Counted from the stretch's first letter, positions 1 through 11,638 are shown. The stretch: 64,000 nt of DNA from Purshia tridentata (GCA_003254885.1 QANT01006850.1:1-64000); one strand, 5' to 3'. The notes: generated by a model from the sequence alone, not told the origin. Numbers and translations: made by a program.

Positions 1-927
1 ATTGAATCCCCAAGGCTTACCATTGCCATTTCTACTGCCATTGCCATTCCAGCCTCTGCTTCCATTGTAACCTCCATTAGAATACCCTCTACCAGAAGCA
101 GAACCACCAGTGAAACCACCATTGTCTCCAGAAAAATTACCATTGTAACTCCCTACTTCTATTTTGCCACCGTGAGACTGAAAAGTATTAGACTGATCAT
201 TAGAATGAGAGTTGAAATCACATGAACCTTGATTAGAACTTGATCTGGGAAGCTTGGCAACCATCGCAGCCATAGACTGGTTAGAGACCAGTGCAAGAGA
301 AAGCTTCTTATTGATGTCTTGGTCAGCAGCCAAAAGCTGAGAACGAAACTCCTTGAGTGACATAGGCCCTTGATAACCTCTTAGAACTGCTTTGACTGGA
401 TCAAACTCATCTGGCAAGCCATTTAAAGCCACGACAAAAGCGTCATCATCAGAAACCTAAACCCCAATTGCTGCCAGTTGAGCTCGAGCATGTTTGATGC
501 GCATCAACAATTTCTCCACAGTATCACCTCCTATCTGTAGGGTCTGGAAGTCAGTCTTAAGCTGCATTATAGTGGCTCTGGAATCTGTGTTATACCTTTC
601 TTTAATATTGACCCAAGCTTTATGTGCAGAAGTGCAATCTAAGATATATTCCATAGTATCTTCATTAACAAAGTCTAACAACAAACTAGTGAGGGCTTTA
701 TCAGTTTGTTCCCATTCCACAAATTAACGATTGACTTTAGAGGTATTGATTCCATCCCCAGTGAAAACAAACTTAGGTGGACACACAGTCGTACCATCAA
801 AATACCCAAAAAGACCATGACCTCCCAGAACTGTCTTGACTTGAAAACTCCATTTCAAATAATTCTCATCATTCAACTTCAGTGTTAAAAAGGGAAACAG
901 ACCCTGAATTCTATTTGCAATAGACAT
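1..927 (-). mobile_element. copia gag region (UBN2-like), fossil
   Basis: The minus strand from about 927 encodes a typical plant copia gag N-terminus. It has an N-terminal stretch with LNDENYLKWSFQVKTVL, a middle domain with AHKAWVNIKERY and LKTDFQTLQIGGDTV, then LNGLPDEFDPVK and SLKEFRSQLLAAD. A Gly/Asn/Ser-rich linker follows and leads out of the window before the expected CCHC knuckle. In the family this protein forms the virus-like particle. It is not intact here and is treated as a fossil. Confidence 0.85.
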
Positions 928-1745
928 GATGAACAAGCTTCTAAATATCCAAGAAAACAACCCAACTTCAACTATTTCAAGAAAATTACTTCAACTTCAA
1001 CAAGAACTACTCCAACTTCTTCAACAACCCAGAAAACAATATTGAAAATGCTACAAGAAACACCAAATACCAGCGTCGAACAAAGACCCAAAATGTCACC
1101 AAAAAACAACTTCAAGAACAAACTTCATCTTTCAAGATTCACAATTATCATACACCAATTCCTTCAAGCCACAATTTCTTCAAACAGCAACACACCAAAC
1201 TACAATTTCGTTAATCAAATGCCAAACTGCACACAACTCACAATCACCACACCCAAATTAATTGCATATATTTCACTTTGAACTCAATCACAACACCATA
1301 GAAGAAACACAGAAGCGCACGGAAGCAAGAAACTTACTACAAATCAAGAGTTGAACCCAAATGCGAACCCGAAGCAAGATCGTCAATGGTGCTGATCCAA
1401 TTTAGAAAAACCAGGAAGAGTATAACTTCATCTTTCAAGATTCACAATTATCATACACAAATTCCTTCAAGCCACAATTTCTTCAAACAGCAACACACCA
1501 AACTACAATTTCGTTAATCAAATGCCAAACTGCACACAACTCACAATCACCACACCCAAATTAATTGCATATATTTCACTTTGAACTCAATCACAACACC
1601 ATAGAAGAAATACAGAAGCGCACAGAAGCAAGAAACTTACTACAAATCAAGAGTTGAACCCAAATGCGAACCCGAAGCAAGATCGTCAACGGTGCTGATC
1701 CAATTTAGAAAACCCAGGAAGAGTATGAGAGTCAGGATCATACCC
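928..1745 (-). other. copia untranslated leader
   Basis: About 0.8 kb between the primer-binding site and the gag start, A- and C-rich on the plus strand, with no convincing coding sequence. Most of its length is the 303-bp tandem duplication listed separately. The short ORFs in either strand look accidental. Confidence 0.7.
1121..1726. repeat. 303-bp tandem duplication in the copia leader
   Basis: Copy 1 (1121-1423) and copy 2 (1424-1726) align end to end at a shift of 303 bp, with only about five differences by eye. The near identity means the duplication is recent relative to the surrounding repeats, or was present in the element when it inserted. Confidence 0.93.
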
Positions 1746-1757
1746 GCTCTGATACCA
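1746..1757 (-). other. copia primer-binding site (tRNA-iMet)
   Basis: The minus strand reads TGGTATCAGAGC immediately after the LTR end. This is the standard Ty1/copia primer-binding site, complementary to the 3' end of initiator methionine tRNA. Confidence 0.93.
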
Positions 1758-2005
1758 TGATCATAGATTAACTAAAAAGCAAGAAGGACTAGTAAACGAA
1801 GAAGAAAACTGAAGCAGAGCAATCTTTGATATTGATCAGGTTGATTACAAAATGATGAGGCATTAGCCTTTATAGCTCACAATGAATATGAGCCTAACTA
1901 AGCTCTGAAACTAACTAACAGCAAGCCTAACCAACTTAAGTAATGAAAGCCATATGTCTTCTTGTAAGCCAATGACATTAAAGCACGTGGCAATTATCCT
2001 GAACA
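1758..2005 (-). repeat. 5' LTR of the copia element
   Basis: On the minus strand the segment starts TGTTCAGG and ends ATGATCA, directly before the primer-binding site, giving a 248-bp LTR with TG...CA ends. A TATA-like CTATAAAGG lies within it. The outer end is fixed by the exon 6 reading frame of the terpene synthase, which runs up to 2006. The expected 5-bp target duplicate is GCAGC on the plus strand (2006-2010), but its partner is outside the window. The outer boundary is inferred to within a few bases. Confidence 0.8.
1867..1875 (-). promoter_or_regulatory. TATA-like box in the copia LTR
   Basis: CTATAAAGG on the minus strand, about 130 bp inside the LTR from its outer end, a normal place for the U3 promoter of a short copia LTR. 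Confidence 0.5.
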
Positions 2006-2097
2006 GCAGCCACACGCATATACTCCTCCGTGCTTGGAATGTATTCTTCATGGAACCATTTGGCCTCAGCAAAATAGAGTCGAGCTTGTGCTTTCAT
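2006..2097 (-). CDS. Terpene synthase exon 6, first 92 bp (cut by copia)
   Basis: Starts after a GGCTTAG acceptor and encodes MKAQARLYFAEAKWFHEEYI followed by PSTEEYMRVAA. This is the family's typical start of exon 6. Coding similarity then stops at the copia LTR, so the rest of the C-terminal domain is lost in this window; it may survive left of the copia element. Confidence 0.88.
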
Positions 2098-2217
2098 CTA
2101 AGCCATATGTCAAACCCATGTAAGAATAAATTGAGCCTGCTTGATAGATAGTAGAAGAATTTCATAAAAAAAATAACGGTGTAGAGTAAGTTTTGCATAT
2201 ATATATGCATTACTTAC

Positions 2218-2359
2218 AGCTTCTTTTGCATAGTAAACTGGATATGATCTCCCTTCCTTTACAGCCACCTCCTCCTCAATTTCATTGTAAACATTTAAAA
2301 GTGTATGATAAAACATCTGCATATAGTCTGGCAATTCATTAATGCAATTGACTTCCCAC
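2218..2359 (-). CDS. Terpene synthase exon 5 (pseudogene part)
   Basis: Encodes RWEVNCINELPDYMQMFYHT, then LLNVYNEIEEEVAVKEGRSY and PVYYAKEA between a TTTTTAG acceptor and a GTAAGT donor. This matches the usual fifth exon (about 139 bp) of plant terpene synthases, here 142 bp. Confidence 0.92.
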
Positions 2360-2482
2360 CTAAAAATTGCATAAACCACAACGTTCATCTAAATCCAATA
2401 AGGTAGGAGTTCTAGATGAAATAGAGAAGCTTTAATTAATTAATTTATAAAGAGCAGATTTGCTAATTAATTTCAAACTAAC

Positions 2483-2701
2483 CTCTGAATTGCTGCAGTA
2501 AAGATCTCGAGTTCTTGGAATGTACCAAATGCGTCGTATATATCATCTAGTACTAATCCCAGGGTAATAATTTTTGAAAGAATTTTTCTAGCGGCAGAGT
2601 AGTGGGGTTCAAAATACACTCCCACTATCCAAAAGTACAACTCCACGATCCTATCTCTTGCAAAAGGCAGCTTCCTTTCAAAGTCTACTTCTTTCCACCA
2701 C
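2483..2701 (-). CDS. Terpene synthase exon 4 with DDxxD motif (pseudogene part)
   Basis: Exactly 219 bp, the canonical fourth-exon size. It encodes [20 protein letters not shown], then [20 protein letters not shown], and the Mg2+-binding DDIYDAFGT (codons at 2547-2533). The RDR motif lies about 35 residues upstream of DDIYD, as in active enzymes, so the metal-binding half of the active site is preserved. The acceptor is TTTAG and the donor is GTTAGT. Confidence 0.95.
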
Positions 2702-2781
2702 CTAAATAATATTCGTGTGTAACTTAATATTGTGTGCCAATAAAATTAATTATCTTACTTTGACATGATTCTAAGGCTTAC

Positions 2782-3154
2782 CTACTAAATTCGCTGAGCT
2801 CTCTTTTATGCAAAGATTGAACAAGATTGAAATCTAACTTTGCAAGTTTCAATAAAGCTTCATTATGTGAAACGTCATCTTGGTAAATTTGTATGTAACG
2901 CCTGGCACATATCCTCTCTAGACTTTTTCTCAAAGGCCTTTCTAAGGCTTGAGATATTTGTTCAGCCAGTTGATAGCTTACGTGAGTTGTTGCGGACTCC
3001 AAGTGAGTGGTGGTAAAAACAAGAGCATCTTCTAGTATATCTTCTCCCCACATCCTAAGATGTGTTGCTTTGTAAAAGCTTAGCATACCAGGCACATCAG
3101 CGATTAAAGATTCCTTAAAGCTGCCATCTGCGTCTTTGAATTTGTTGAATACAT
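2782..3154 (-). CDS. Terpene synthase exon 3 (pseudogene part)
   Basis: Begins after a CAG acceptor with DVFNKFKDADGSFKESL and continues with MLSFYKATHLRMWGEDILED, ALVFTTTHLES and LAKLDFNLVQSLHKRELSEF. It ends in phase 2 at a GTAAGC donor. This is the end of the N-terminal domain and start of the C-terminal domain of a plant terpene synthase. The length matches the usual 370-380 bp third exon. No interruption is seen. Confidence 0.92.
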
Positions 3155-3460
3155 CTGTTTGAATTTTTATTTGTTTTTTGAAATGGTCACATATGAAGTA
3201 AGATAACAGTTGCTAAAGTGATTGCAATGAAGTAAGCTAGCTACAATTTATTGATCATCACTCTAAATTTCATAATGAATTACAAATCCCAAATCTTAGT
3301 ATATCTTTTAACTTTTTCTTAGTTTTAATTAACACTTTATGAATAAAGAATTTTGGGGCTCGTGGCTCTCTCACCAGTCACCAATGCTTGTGAGTGACTA
3401 TATTTTCTTTTAGAAAAGAATATTTTGCATGTAATTAGAATATTAACGTGCCCTCTCTTA
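3155..3460 (-). other. Terpene synthase intron 2 remnant, AT-rich
   Basis: AT-rich sequence upstream of exon 3 without coding similarity. No exon 2 is found before the satellite starts at 3461. The boundary is abrupt: from 3461 the sequence is a C-type satellite monomer. Confidence 0.6.
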
Positions 3461-5284
3461 CATTTCGGCGCATACTCAGTCTACTTTCGTGTAAATTGCA
3501 TTAAAACGTGCTTGGCTGGCAAGAAAGACATTTGGAAGCATTTTTCAGGCCTCGATTAGCGCGCTAGCCCTAAAGAACAACTTTAGGTGTTAAGAATGCA
3601 CGAAAACATCATTTCAGTGCATATTCAGTCAAATTCACCCAAATTGCGTGAAAACGTTCTTGCTTGGCAAGAAAGACATGAGGAAGCACTTTCTCATGTC
3701 TCGATTAGCGTGCTAACTCCAAAGAAACACTTTAGGTGTAACGAGTGCACGGTCATTTGGGTGCACACTGAGTTCGATTTGATTAAAGTCACACCAAAAC
3801 GTTCCCGACTGGCGAGAGAGACATTGGGAAGCGCTTTCTCATGTCTCAATTAGCGTTCTAGCCATAAAGAAGCACTTTAGGTGCTGAGAATGCACAAATA
3901 CGTCATTTCAGTGCCAACTGAGTCAAATTTGGGTTAACATTGCACCAAAACGTGCTCGGTTGGCAAGAAAGACATGGGGAAGCACTTTCTCTTGTTTGGA
4001 TTAGCGTTTTAGCCCTCAAGAAGTGCATTTCATGTTCAGAAGGAACTATGACGTCATTTCGGTGCATTCTAAGTGCAGTTCATCCGATTGCACCCAAAAG
4101 TGCCTGTTTGGCAAGAAACACATGGGGAAGCAATTTCTCGTGTCTCGATTAGCGTTCTAGACCTAAGGACCAACTTTAAGTGTTAAGGATGCACGAAAAC
4201 GTCATTTACGAGCATGTTGAGTGCAATTTGGTTGACGAAGCACCAAAACGTGCTCAGTTGGCAAGAAAGACATAGGGGGGCACTTTCTCACACTTGGATT
4301 AGCATTCTAGGCCTAAAGAAGCATATTTCGTGTGAGGATAGAACAAAAATGTCTTTTCGTCCATACTCAATGTAACCTCGTCCAAATTGCACAAAAACAT
4401 GCCCGGTTGGCAAGAAAGAGATGAGGAAGCACTTTCTAATGTCTCGATTAGCGTGCTAGCCGAAAAGAATCACTTTAGGTGTTAAGAATGAACGAAAACG
4501 TCATTTCGGTATACACTCAATATAGTTTGGCTAAAGTTGCACCAAAAAGTTATCGGTTGGCAAGAATGACATGGGGAAGCGCTTTCTCATGCTTGGATTA
4601 GCACTCTAGCCCTAAAGAAGCACATTTCGTGTTTAGAAGGAGCGGAAACGTCATTTCGGAGCATACTCAGTCCAATTTCGTCCAATTTTCCACCAAAACG
4701 TGCCTGGTTGCCAAGCAATTAGATATGGGGAAGCACTTTCTCGTGCTTGGATTAGCGTTCTAGCCATCAAGAAGCACCTTTTTTGTTACGAACGCACGAA
4801 AACATCATTTCGGTGCATACTCAATCTAATTTCATTTAAATTACATCAAAACGTGCCCGGTTAGCAATAAAGACATTAGGAAGCACGTTCGCTTATTTGG
4901 ATTGGCGTTCTAACCCGAGTGAACCATTTTAGGTGTTAAGAATGCATGTAACGTCTTTTCGATGCGCATTGTGAACAATTTCGTTAAAGTTGCACCAAAA
5001 CGTGCTCGGTTGGCAAGAGCACGTTCTCATGCTTGGATTAGCATTCTAAACCTCAAGAAGCACATTTCGTGTTAAGAAAGAACTAAAACATCATTTCGAT
5101 GCATACTCAGTCTACCTTCGTGTAAATTGCATCAAAACGTGCCCGGCTGGCAAGAAAGATATTCGGAAGCACTTTCTCATGCCTCGATTAGTGTGCTAAC
5201 CCTAAAGAACAACTTTAGGTGTTAAGCATGCACGAAAACATCATTTCAATGCATATTCAGTCCAAATTCACCCAAATTGCACCA
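3461..5284 (+). repeat. Left-edge satellite segment, near-identical to 9486-11309 (copy 1)
   Basis: This 1.82-kb segment at the array edge matches 9486-11309 at a constant shift of 6025 bp without net indels. I counted about 17 mismatches, about 99% identity. That is much closer than to the HOR units between them. The match breaks off at 5284, where copy 1 has lost about 75 bp across a D/E boundary. Confidence 0.9.
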
Positions 5285-6922
5285 TACCCCAAAGAAGCAC
5301 TTTAGGTGTAACGAGTGCACAAAAATGGACATTTCGGTGCACACTGAGTCCGATTTCATTAAAGTTACACCAAAACGTTCCCGACCGGCGAAAGAGACAT
5401 TGGGAAGCACTTTCTCATGTCTCGATTAGCGTTCTAGCCGTAAAAAACAACTTTAGGTGCAGAGAATGCACGAATATGTCATTTTAGTGCCAATGAGTCA
5501 AATTTGGGTTAACGTTGCACCAAAACGTGCTCGGTGGGCAAGAAAGACATGGGGAAGCACTTTCTCTCGGTTGGATTAGCGTTTTAGCCCTCAAGAAGTG
5601 CATTTCGTGTTCAGAAGGATCTACAACGTCATTTCGGTGCATTCTAAGTGCAGTTCATCCGATTGCACTGAAAAGTGCCCAGTTGGCAAGAAACACATGG
5701 GGAAGCAGTTTCTCGTGTCTAGATTAGCGTTCTAGGCCTGGGAACAACTTTAAGCGTTAAAAATGCACGAAAACGTCATTTGGGTGCACGGTGAGTGCAA
5801 TTTGGTTGACAATGCACCAAAACGTGCTCGGTTGGCAAGAAAGACATAGGGGAGCACTTTCTCATGGTTGGATTAGCGTTCTAGGCCTCAAGAAGCACAT
5901 TTCGTGTGAGGATAGAACAAAAATGTCTTTTCATGCATAGTCAGTCTAACCTCGTCCAAATTGTACCAAAACGTGCCCGGTTGGCACGAAAGAGATGAGG
6001 AAGCACGTTCTAATGTCTCGATTAGCGTGCTAGCCCTAAAGAACCACTTTAGGTGTTAAGAATGAAAGAAAATGTCATTTCTGTGCACACTTAGTACAGT
6101 TTGGCTAAAGTTGCACCAAAAAGTTATCGGCTGGCAAGAATGACATGGGGAAGTGCTTTCTCATGCTTGGATTAGCACTCTAGCCCTAAAGAAGCACATT
6201 CCGTCTTTACAAGGAGCGGAAACGTCATTTCGGAGCATACTTAGTCCAATTTCGTCCAATTTTCCAGCAAAACGTACCCGGTCGGCAAGAAATTAGATAT
6301 GGGGAAGCACTTTCTCGTGCTTGGATTAGCGTTCTAGCCCTCAAGAAGCACCTTTTTTATTACGAACGCACGAAAACATCATTTCGGTGCATACTCAATC
6401 TAATTTCGTTTCAATTACATAAAAATGTGCACGGTTGGCAATAAAGACATTAGGAAGCAGCTTCGTTTGTTTAGATTGGCGTTCTAACTCGAGTGCACCA
6501 TTTTAGGTGTTAAGAATGCATGAAACGTCATTTCGGTGCACATTGTGAACAATTTGGTTAAGGCAAGAAGCACGTTCTCATGCTTGGATTAGCATTCTAG
6601 ACCTCAATAAGCACATTTCGTGTTAAGAAAGAACTAAAACATCATTTCGGTGCATACTCAGTCTACTCATTTCAGTGCATATTCAGTTCAAATTCGCCCA
6701 AATTGCACCAAAACTTTCTTGCTTGGCAAAAAGGACATGAGGAAGCACTTTCTCATGTCTCGATTAGCGTGCTAACCCCAAAGAAGCACTTTAGGTGTAA
6801 CGAGTGCACGAAAACGGTAACTTCGGTGCACATTGAGTCCCATTTGATTAAAGTTACACCAAAACATTCTCAACCGGTGAGAGAGACATTGGGAAGCGCT
6901 TTCTCATGTCTCGATTAGCGTT

Positions 6923-6923
6923 N
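6923..6923. other. Single N in the satellite
   Basis: CATGTCTCRATTAGCGTT is repeated on both sides of the N, as if two overlapping sequence ends had been joined without merging. Confidence 0.7.
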
Positions 6924-7858
6924 CATGTCTCAATTAGCGTTCTATCCGTAAAGAACCACTTTAGGTGCAGAGAATGCACGAATACGCCATTTCAGTGCCA
7001 ACTGAGTCAAATTTAGGTTAACATGGCACCAAAACGTGCTCGGTTGGCAAGAAAGACATGGGGAAGCACTTTCTCTTGTTTTGATTAGCATTTTGGCCCT
7101 TAAGAAGTGCATTTCGTGTTCAGAAGGAACTACAACGTCATTTCGGTGCATTCTAAGTCCTGTTCATCCGATTGCACCCAAAAGTGTCTGGTTGGCAAGA
7201 AACACATGGGGAAGCAGTTTTTCGTGTCTCGATTAGGGTTCTAGGCCTGAGGAACAACTTTAAGTGTTAAGAATGCACAAAAACGTGATTTAGGTGCACG
7301 GTGAGTGGATTTTGGTTGACGTTGCACCAAAACGTGCTCGGTTGGCAAGAAAGACATAGGGGAGCACTTTCTCATGGTTAGATTAGCGTTCTAGGCCTAA
7401 AGAAGCACATTTCTTGTGAGGATTGAACAAAAATGTCTTTTCGTGCATACTCAGTGTAACCTCGTCCAAATTGCACCAAAACGTGCCCGGTTAGCAAGAA
7501 AGAGATGAGGAAGCACTTTCTAATGTCTCGATTAGCTTGCTAGCCCTAAAGAACCACTTTAGGTGTTAAGAATGAGCGAAAACGTCATTTCGGTGCACAC
7601 TCAGTACAGTTTGGCTAAAGTTGCACCCAAAAGTTATCGGTTGACAAGAATGACATGGGGAAGTGCTTTCTCATGCTTGGATTAGCACTCTAGCCCTAAA
7701 GAAGCACATTCCGTGGTTAGAAGGAGCGGAAACGTCATTTCGGAGCATACTCAGTCCAATTTCGTACAATTTTCCACCAAAACATGCCCGGTGGGCAAGA
7801 AATTAGATATGGGGAAGCACTTTCTCGTGCTTGGATTAGCGTTCTAGCCCTCAAGAAG

Positions 7859-7922
7859 CACCTTAGGTTAAATGCATCTAGATTGAGTATGGACCGAAAT
7901 GAAGTTTTCGTGCGTCGTAACA
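7859..7922. repeat. Short inverted A-monomer piece with Athila-LTR filler
   Basis: Within an A monomer, 7859-7884 is identical over 26 bp to 55898-55923 in the Athila 5' LTR. It is followed by about 40 bp of A-type satellite in reverse orientation up to the start of the B monomer near 7922. The joins overlap by short shared words (CACCTT on the left, AGATT between filler and inverted piece). The pattern is that of template-switching break repair. Confidence 0.75.
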
Positions 7923-9485
7923 AAAAAGACATTAGGAAGCACCTTCGCTTGTTTGGATTGGCGTTCTAATCCGAGTGAACCATTTTAGGCATTAAGAATG
8001 CATGAAACGTCATTTCGGTGCACACTGTGAACAATTTGGTTAAAGTTGCACAAAATCATGCTCGGTTGGCAAGAAGCACGTTCTCATGCTTGGATTAGCA
8101 TTTGAGACCTCAAGAAGCACATTTCGTGTAAAGAAAGAACTAAAACATCATTTCGGTGCATACTCAGTCTACTTTCTTGTAAATTACATCAAAACGTGCC
8201 CAGCTGGCAAGAAAGGCATTTGGAAGCACTTTCTCTTCTCTCGATTAGCATTCCAGCCGTAAAGAACCACTTTAGGTGCAGAGAATGCATGAATACGTCA
8301 TTTCAGTGCCAACTGAGTCAAATTTGGGTTAACATTGCACCAAAACGTGCTGGTTGGCAAGAAAGACATGGGGAAACACTTTCTCTTATTTGGATTAGCG
8401 TTTTAGCCCTCAAGAAGTGCATTTCGTGTTCAGAAGGAACTACAACGTCATTTCGGTGCATTCTCAGTCTAGTTCATCCGATTGCACCAAAAAGTGCCCG
8501 GTTGGCAAAAAATACATGGGGAAACAGTTTCTCGTGTCTCGATTAGCATTCTAGGCCAGAGGAAGAACTTTAAGTGTTAAGAATGCACGAAAACGTCATT
8601 TCGGTGCACTGTGAGTGCAATTTGGTTGACATTGCACCAAAACGTGCTCGGTTGGCAACAAAGACATAGGGGAGAACTTTTTCACGGTTGGATTAGCATT
8701 CTAGGCCTTAAGAAGCGCATTTCGTGTGAGGATAAAAGAAAAATGTCTTTTCATGCATAGTCAGTCTAACCTCGTCCAAATTGCAGCAAACGTGCCCGGT
8801 TGGCAGGGAAGAGATGAGGAAGCACTTTCTAATGTCTCGATTAGCGTGCCAGCCCTAAAGAACCACTTTAGGTGTTAAGAAAGAACGAAAACGTCATTTC
8901 GGTGCACACTCAGCACAGTTTAGCTAAAGTTGCACCAAAAAGTTATCGGTTGGCAAGAATGACATGGGGAAGCGCTTTCTCATGCTTGGATTAGCACTCT
9001 AGCACAAATGAAGCACATTCCGTGTTTAGAAGGAGCGGAAACGTCATTTCAGAGCATACTCAATCCAATTTCGTCCAATTTTCCACCAAAACGTGCTCAG
9101 TTGGTAAGAAATTAGATATGTGGAAGCACTTTCTCGTGCTTGGATTAGCGTTCTAGCCATCAAGCTGCGCCTTTTTTTTTACGAACGCACAAAAACATCA
9201 TTTCGGTGCATACTCAATCTATTTTCGTTTAAATTGCATCAAAACGTGCCCCGTTGGCAATAAAGACATTAGGAAGCACCTTCGCTTGTTTGGATTAGCG
9301 TTCTAACCCAATTGAACCATTTTAGGCGTTAAGAATGCATGAAATGTCATTTCAGTGCACACTGTAAACAATTTGGTTAAAGTTGTACCAAATCGTGCTC
9401 GGTTGGCAAGAAGCATGTTCTCATGCTTGGATTAACATTCTAGACCTCAAGAAGCACATTTCTTGTTAAGAAAGAACCAAAATAT

Positions 9486-11309
9486 CATTTCGGCGCATAC
9501 TCAGTCTACTTTCGTGTAAATTGCATTAAAATGTGCTCGGCTGGCAAGAAAGACATTTGGAAGCATTTTTCAGGCCTCGATTAGCGCGCTAGCCCTAAAG
9601 AACAACTTTAGGTGTTAAGAATGCACGAAAACATCATTTCAGTGCATATTCAGTCAAATTCACCCAAATTGCGTGAAAACGTTCTTGCTTGGCAAGAAAG
9701 ACATGAGGAAGCACTTTCTCATGTCTCGATTAGCGTGCTAACTCCAAAGAAACACTTTAGGTGTAACGAGTGCACGGTCATTTGGGTGCACACTGAGTTC
9801 GATTTGATTAAAGTCACACCAAAACGTTCCCGACTGGCGAGAGAGACATTGGGAAGCGCTTTCTCATGTCTCAATTAGCGTTCTAGCCATAAAGAAGCAC
9901 TTTAGGTGCTGAGAATGCACAAATACGTCATTTCAGTGCCAACTGAGTCAAATTTGGGTTAACATTGCACCAAAACGTGCTCGGTTGGCAAGAAAGACAT
10001 GGGGAAGCACTTTCTCTTGTTTGGATTAGCGTTTTAGTCCTCAAGAAGTGCATTTCATGTTCAGAAGGAACTATGACGTCATTTCGGTGCATTCTAAGTG
10101 CAGTTCATCCGATTGCACCCAAAAGTGCCTGGTTGGCAAGAAACACATGGGGAAGCAGTTTCTCGTGTCTCGATTAGCGTTCTAGACCTAAGGACCAACT
10201 TTAAGTGTTAAGAATGCACGAAAACGTCATTTGCGAGCATGTTGAGTGCAATTTGGTTGACGAAGCACCAAAACGTGCTCAGTTGGCAAGAAAGACATAG
10301 GGGGGCACTTTCTCACACTTGGATTAGCATTCTAGGCCTAAAGAAGCATATTTCGTGGGAGGATAGAACAAAAATGTCTTTTTGTCCATACTCAGTGTAA
10401 CCTCGTCCAAATTGCACAAAAACATGCCCGGTTGGCAAGAAAGAGATGAGGAAGCACTTTCTAATGTCTCGATTAGCGTGCTAGCCGAAAAGAATCACTT
10501 TAGGTGTTAAGAATGAACGAAAACGTCATTTCGGTTTACACTCAATATAGTTTGGCTAAAGTTGCACCAAAAAGTTATCGGTTGGCAAGAATGACATGGG
10601 GAAGCGCTTTCTCATGCTTGGATTAGCACTCTAGCCCTAAAGAAGCACATTTCGTGTTTAGAAGGAGCGGAAACGTCATTTCGGAGCATACTCAGTCCAA
10701 TTTCGTCCAATTTTCCACCAAAACGTGCCTGGTTGCCAAGCAATTAGATATGGGGAAGCACTTTCTCGTGCTTGGATTAGCGTTCTAGCCATCAAGAAGC
10801 ACCTTTTTTGTTACGAACGCACGAAAACATCATTTCGGTGCATACTCAATCTAATTTCATTTAAATTGCATCAAAACGTGCCCGGTTAGCAATAAAGACA
10901 TTAGGAAGCACGTTCGCTTATTTGGATTGGCGTTCTAACCCGAGTGAACCATTTTGGGTGTTAAGAATGCATGTAACGTCTTTTCGATGCGCATTGTGAA
11001 CAATTTCGTTAAAGTTGCACCAAAACGTGCTCGGTTGGCAAGAGCACGTTCTCATGCTTGGATTAGCATTCTAAACCTCAAGAAGCACATTTCGTGTTAA
11101 GAAAGAACTAAAACATCATTTCGATGCATACTCAATCTACCTTTGTGTAAATTGCATCAAAACGTGCCCGGCTGGCAAGAAAGATATTCGGAAGCACTTT
11201 CTCATGCCTCGATTAGTGTGCTAGCCCTAAAGAACAACTTTAGGTGTTAAGAATGCACGAAAACATCATTTCAGTGCATATTCAGTCCAAATTCACCCAA
11301 ATTGCACCA
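9486..11309 (+). repeat. Satellite segment, near-identical to 3461-5284 (copy 2)
   Basis: Partner of the left-edge segment, inside the array and flanked on both sides by normal HOR order. It is therefore more likely the source than the product of the duplication. Confidence 0.88.
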
Positions 11310-11638
11310 AAACGTTCTTGCTTGGCAAGAAAGACATGAGGAAGCACTTTCTCATGTCTCGATTAGCGTGCTAACCCCAAAGAAGCACTTTAGGTGTAAC
11401 GAGTGCACGAAAATAGTCATTTCGATGCATACTGAGTTCGATTTAGTTAAAGTTGCACCAAAACATTCCCGACAGGCGAGAGGGACATTGGAAGCGCTTT
11501 CTCATGTCTCGATTAGCGTTATAGCCGTAAAGAACCACTTTAGGTGCAGAGAATACACGAATACGTCATTTCAGTGCAAAATGAGTCAAATTTGGGTTAA
11601 TATTGCACCAAAACGTGCTCGGTTGGCAAGAAAGAGTN

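Larger units (their letters stand above)
1..2005 (-). mobile_element. Ty1/copia retrotransposon, 5' part, running out of the window
   Basis: A fossil copia element read right to left: 5' LTR (1758-2005), primer-binding site (1746-1757), a long leader (928-1745) and the beginning of gag (1-927). The rest (zinc knuckle, protease, integrase, RT, RNase H, 3' LTR) would lie left of the window. It inserted into exon 6 of the terpene synthase gene, whose coding sequence stops exactly where the LTR begins. The visible gag looks broken, with about two breaks. The family rests on the tRNA-iMet primer site and the UBN2-like gag; the lineage within copia cannot be told from gag alone. Confidence 0.88.
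2006..3154 (-). pseudogene. Terpene synthase gene fragment (TPS-a/sesquiterpene type), exons 3 to 6
   Basis: Remnant of a class I terpene synthase, the plastid or cytosolic enzymes that ionise prenyl diphosphates. Four exons are recognisable on the minus strand: exon 3 (2782-3154, 373 bp), exon 4 (2483-2701, 219 bp), exon 5 (2218-2359, 142 bp) and the first 92 bp of exon 6 (2006-2097). Introns of 80, 123 and 120 bp separate them, with GT/AG ends. The frame stays open across all joins. The aspartate-rich motif DDIYD and the upstream RDR are present. Exons 1-2 (N-terminal domain) are absent on the satellite side. The rest of exon 6 and exon 7 (with the NSE/DTE motif) are cut off by the copia element. 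The sequence resembles TPS-a sesquiterpene synthases (germacrene D synthase type), but product and substrate cannot be told. It cannot make a functional enzyme. Confidence 0.93.

Noticed and set aside
1042-1281. 79-codon plus-strand ORF in the copia leader
   Set aside because: It lies antisense to the element and in low-complexity A/C-rich DNA, partly in the 303-bp duplication.
3587-3853. 88-codon ORF identical in sequence to the one at 9612-9878
   Set aside because: The identity comes from the 1.82-kb satellite duplication, not from protein conservation.
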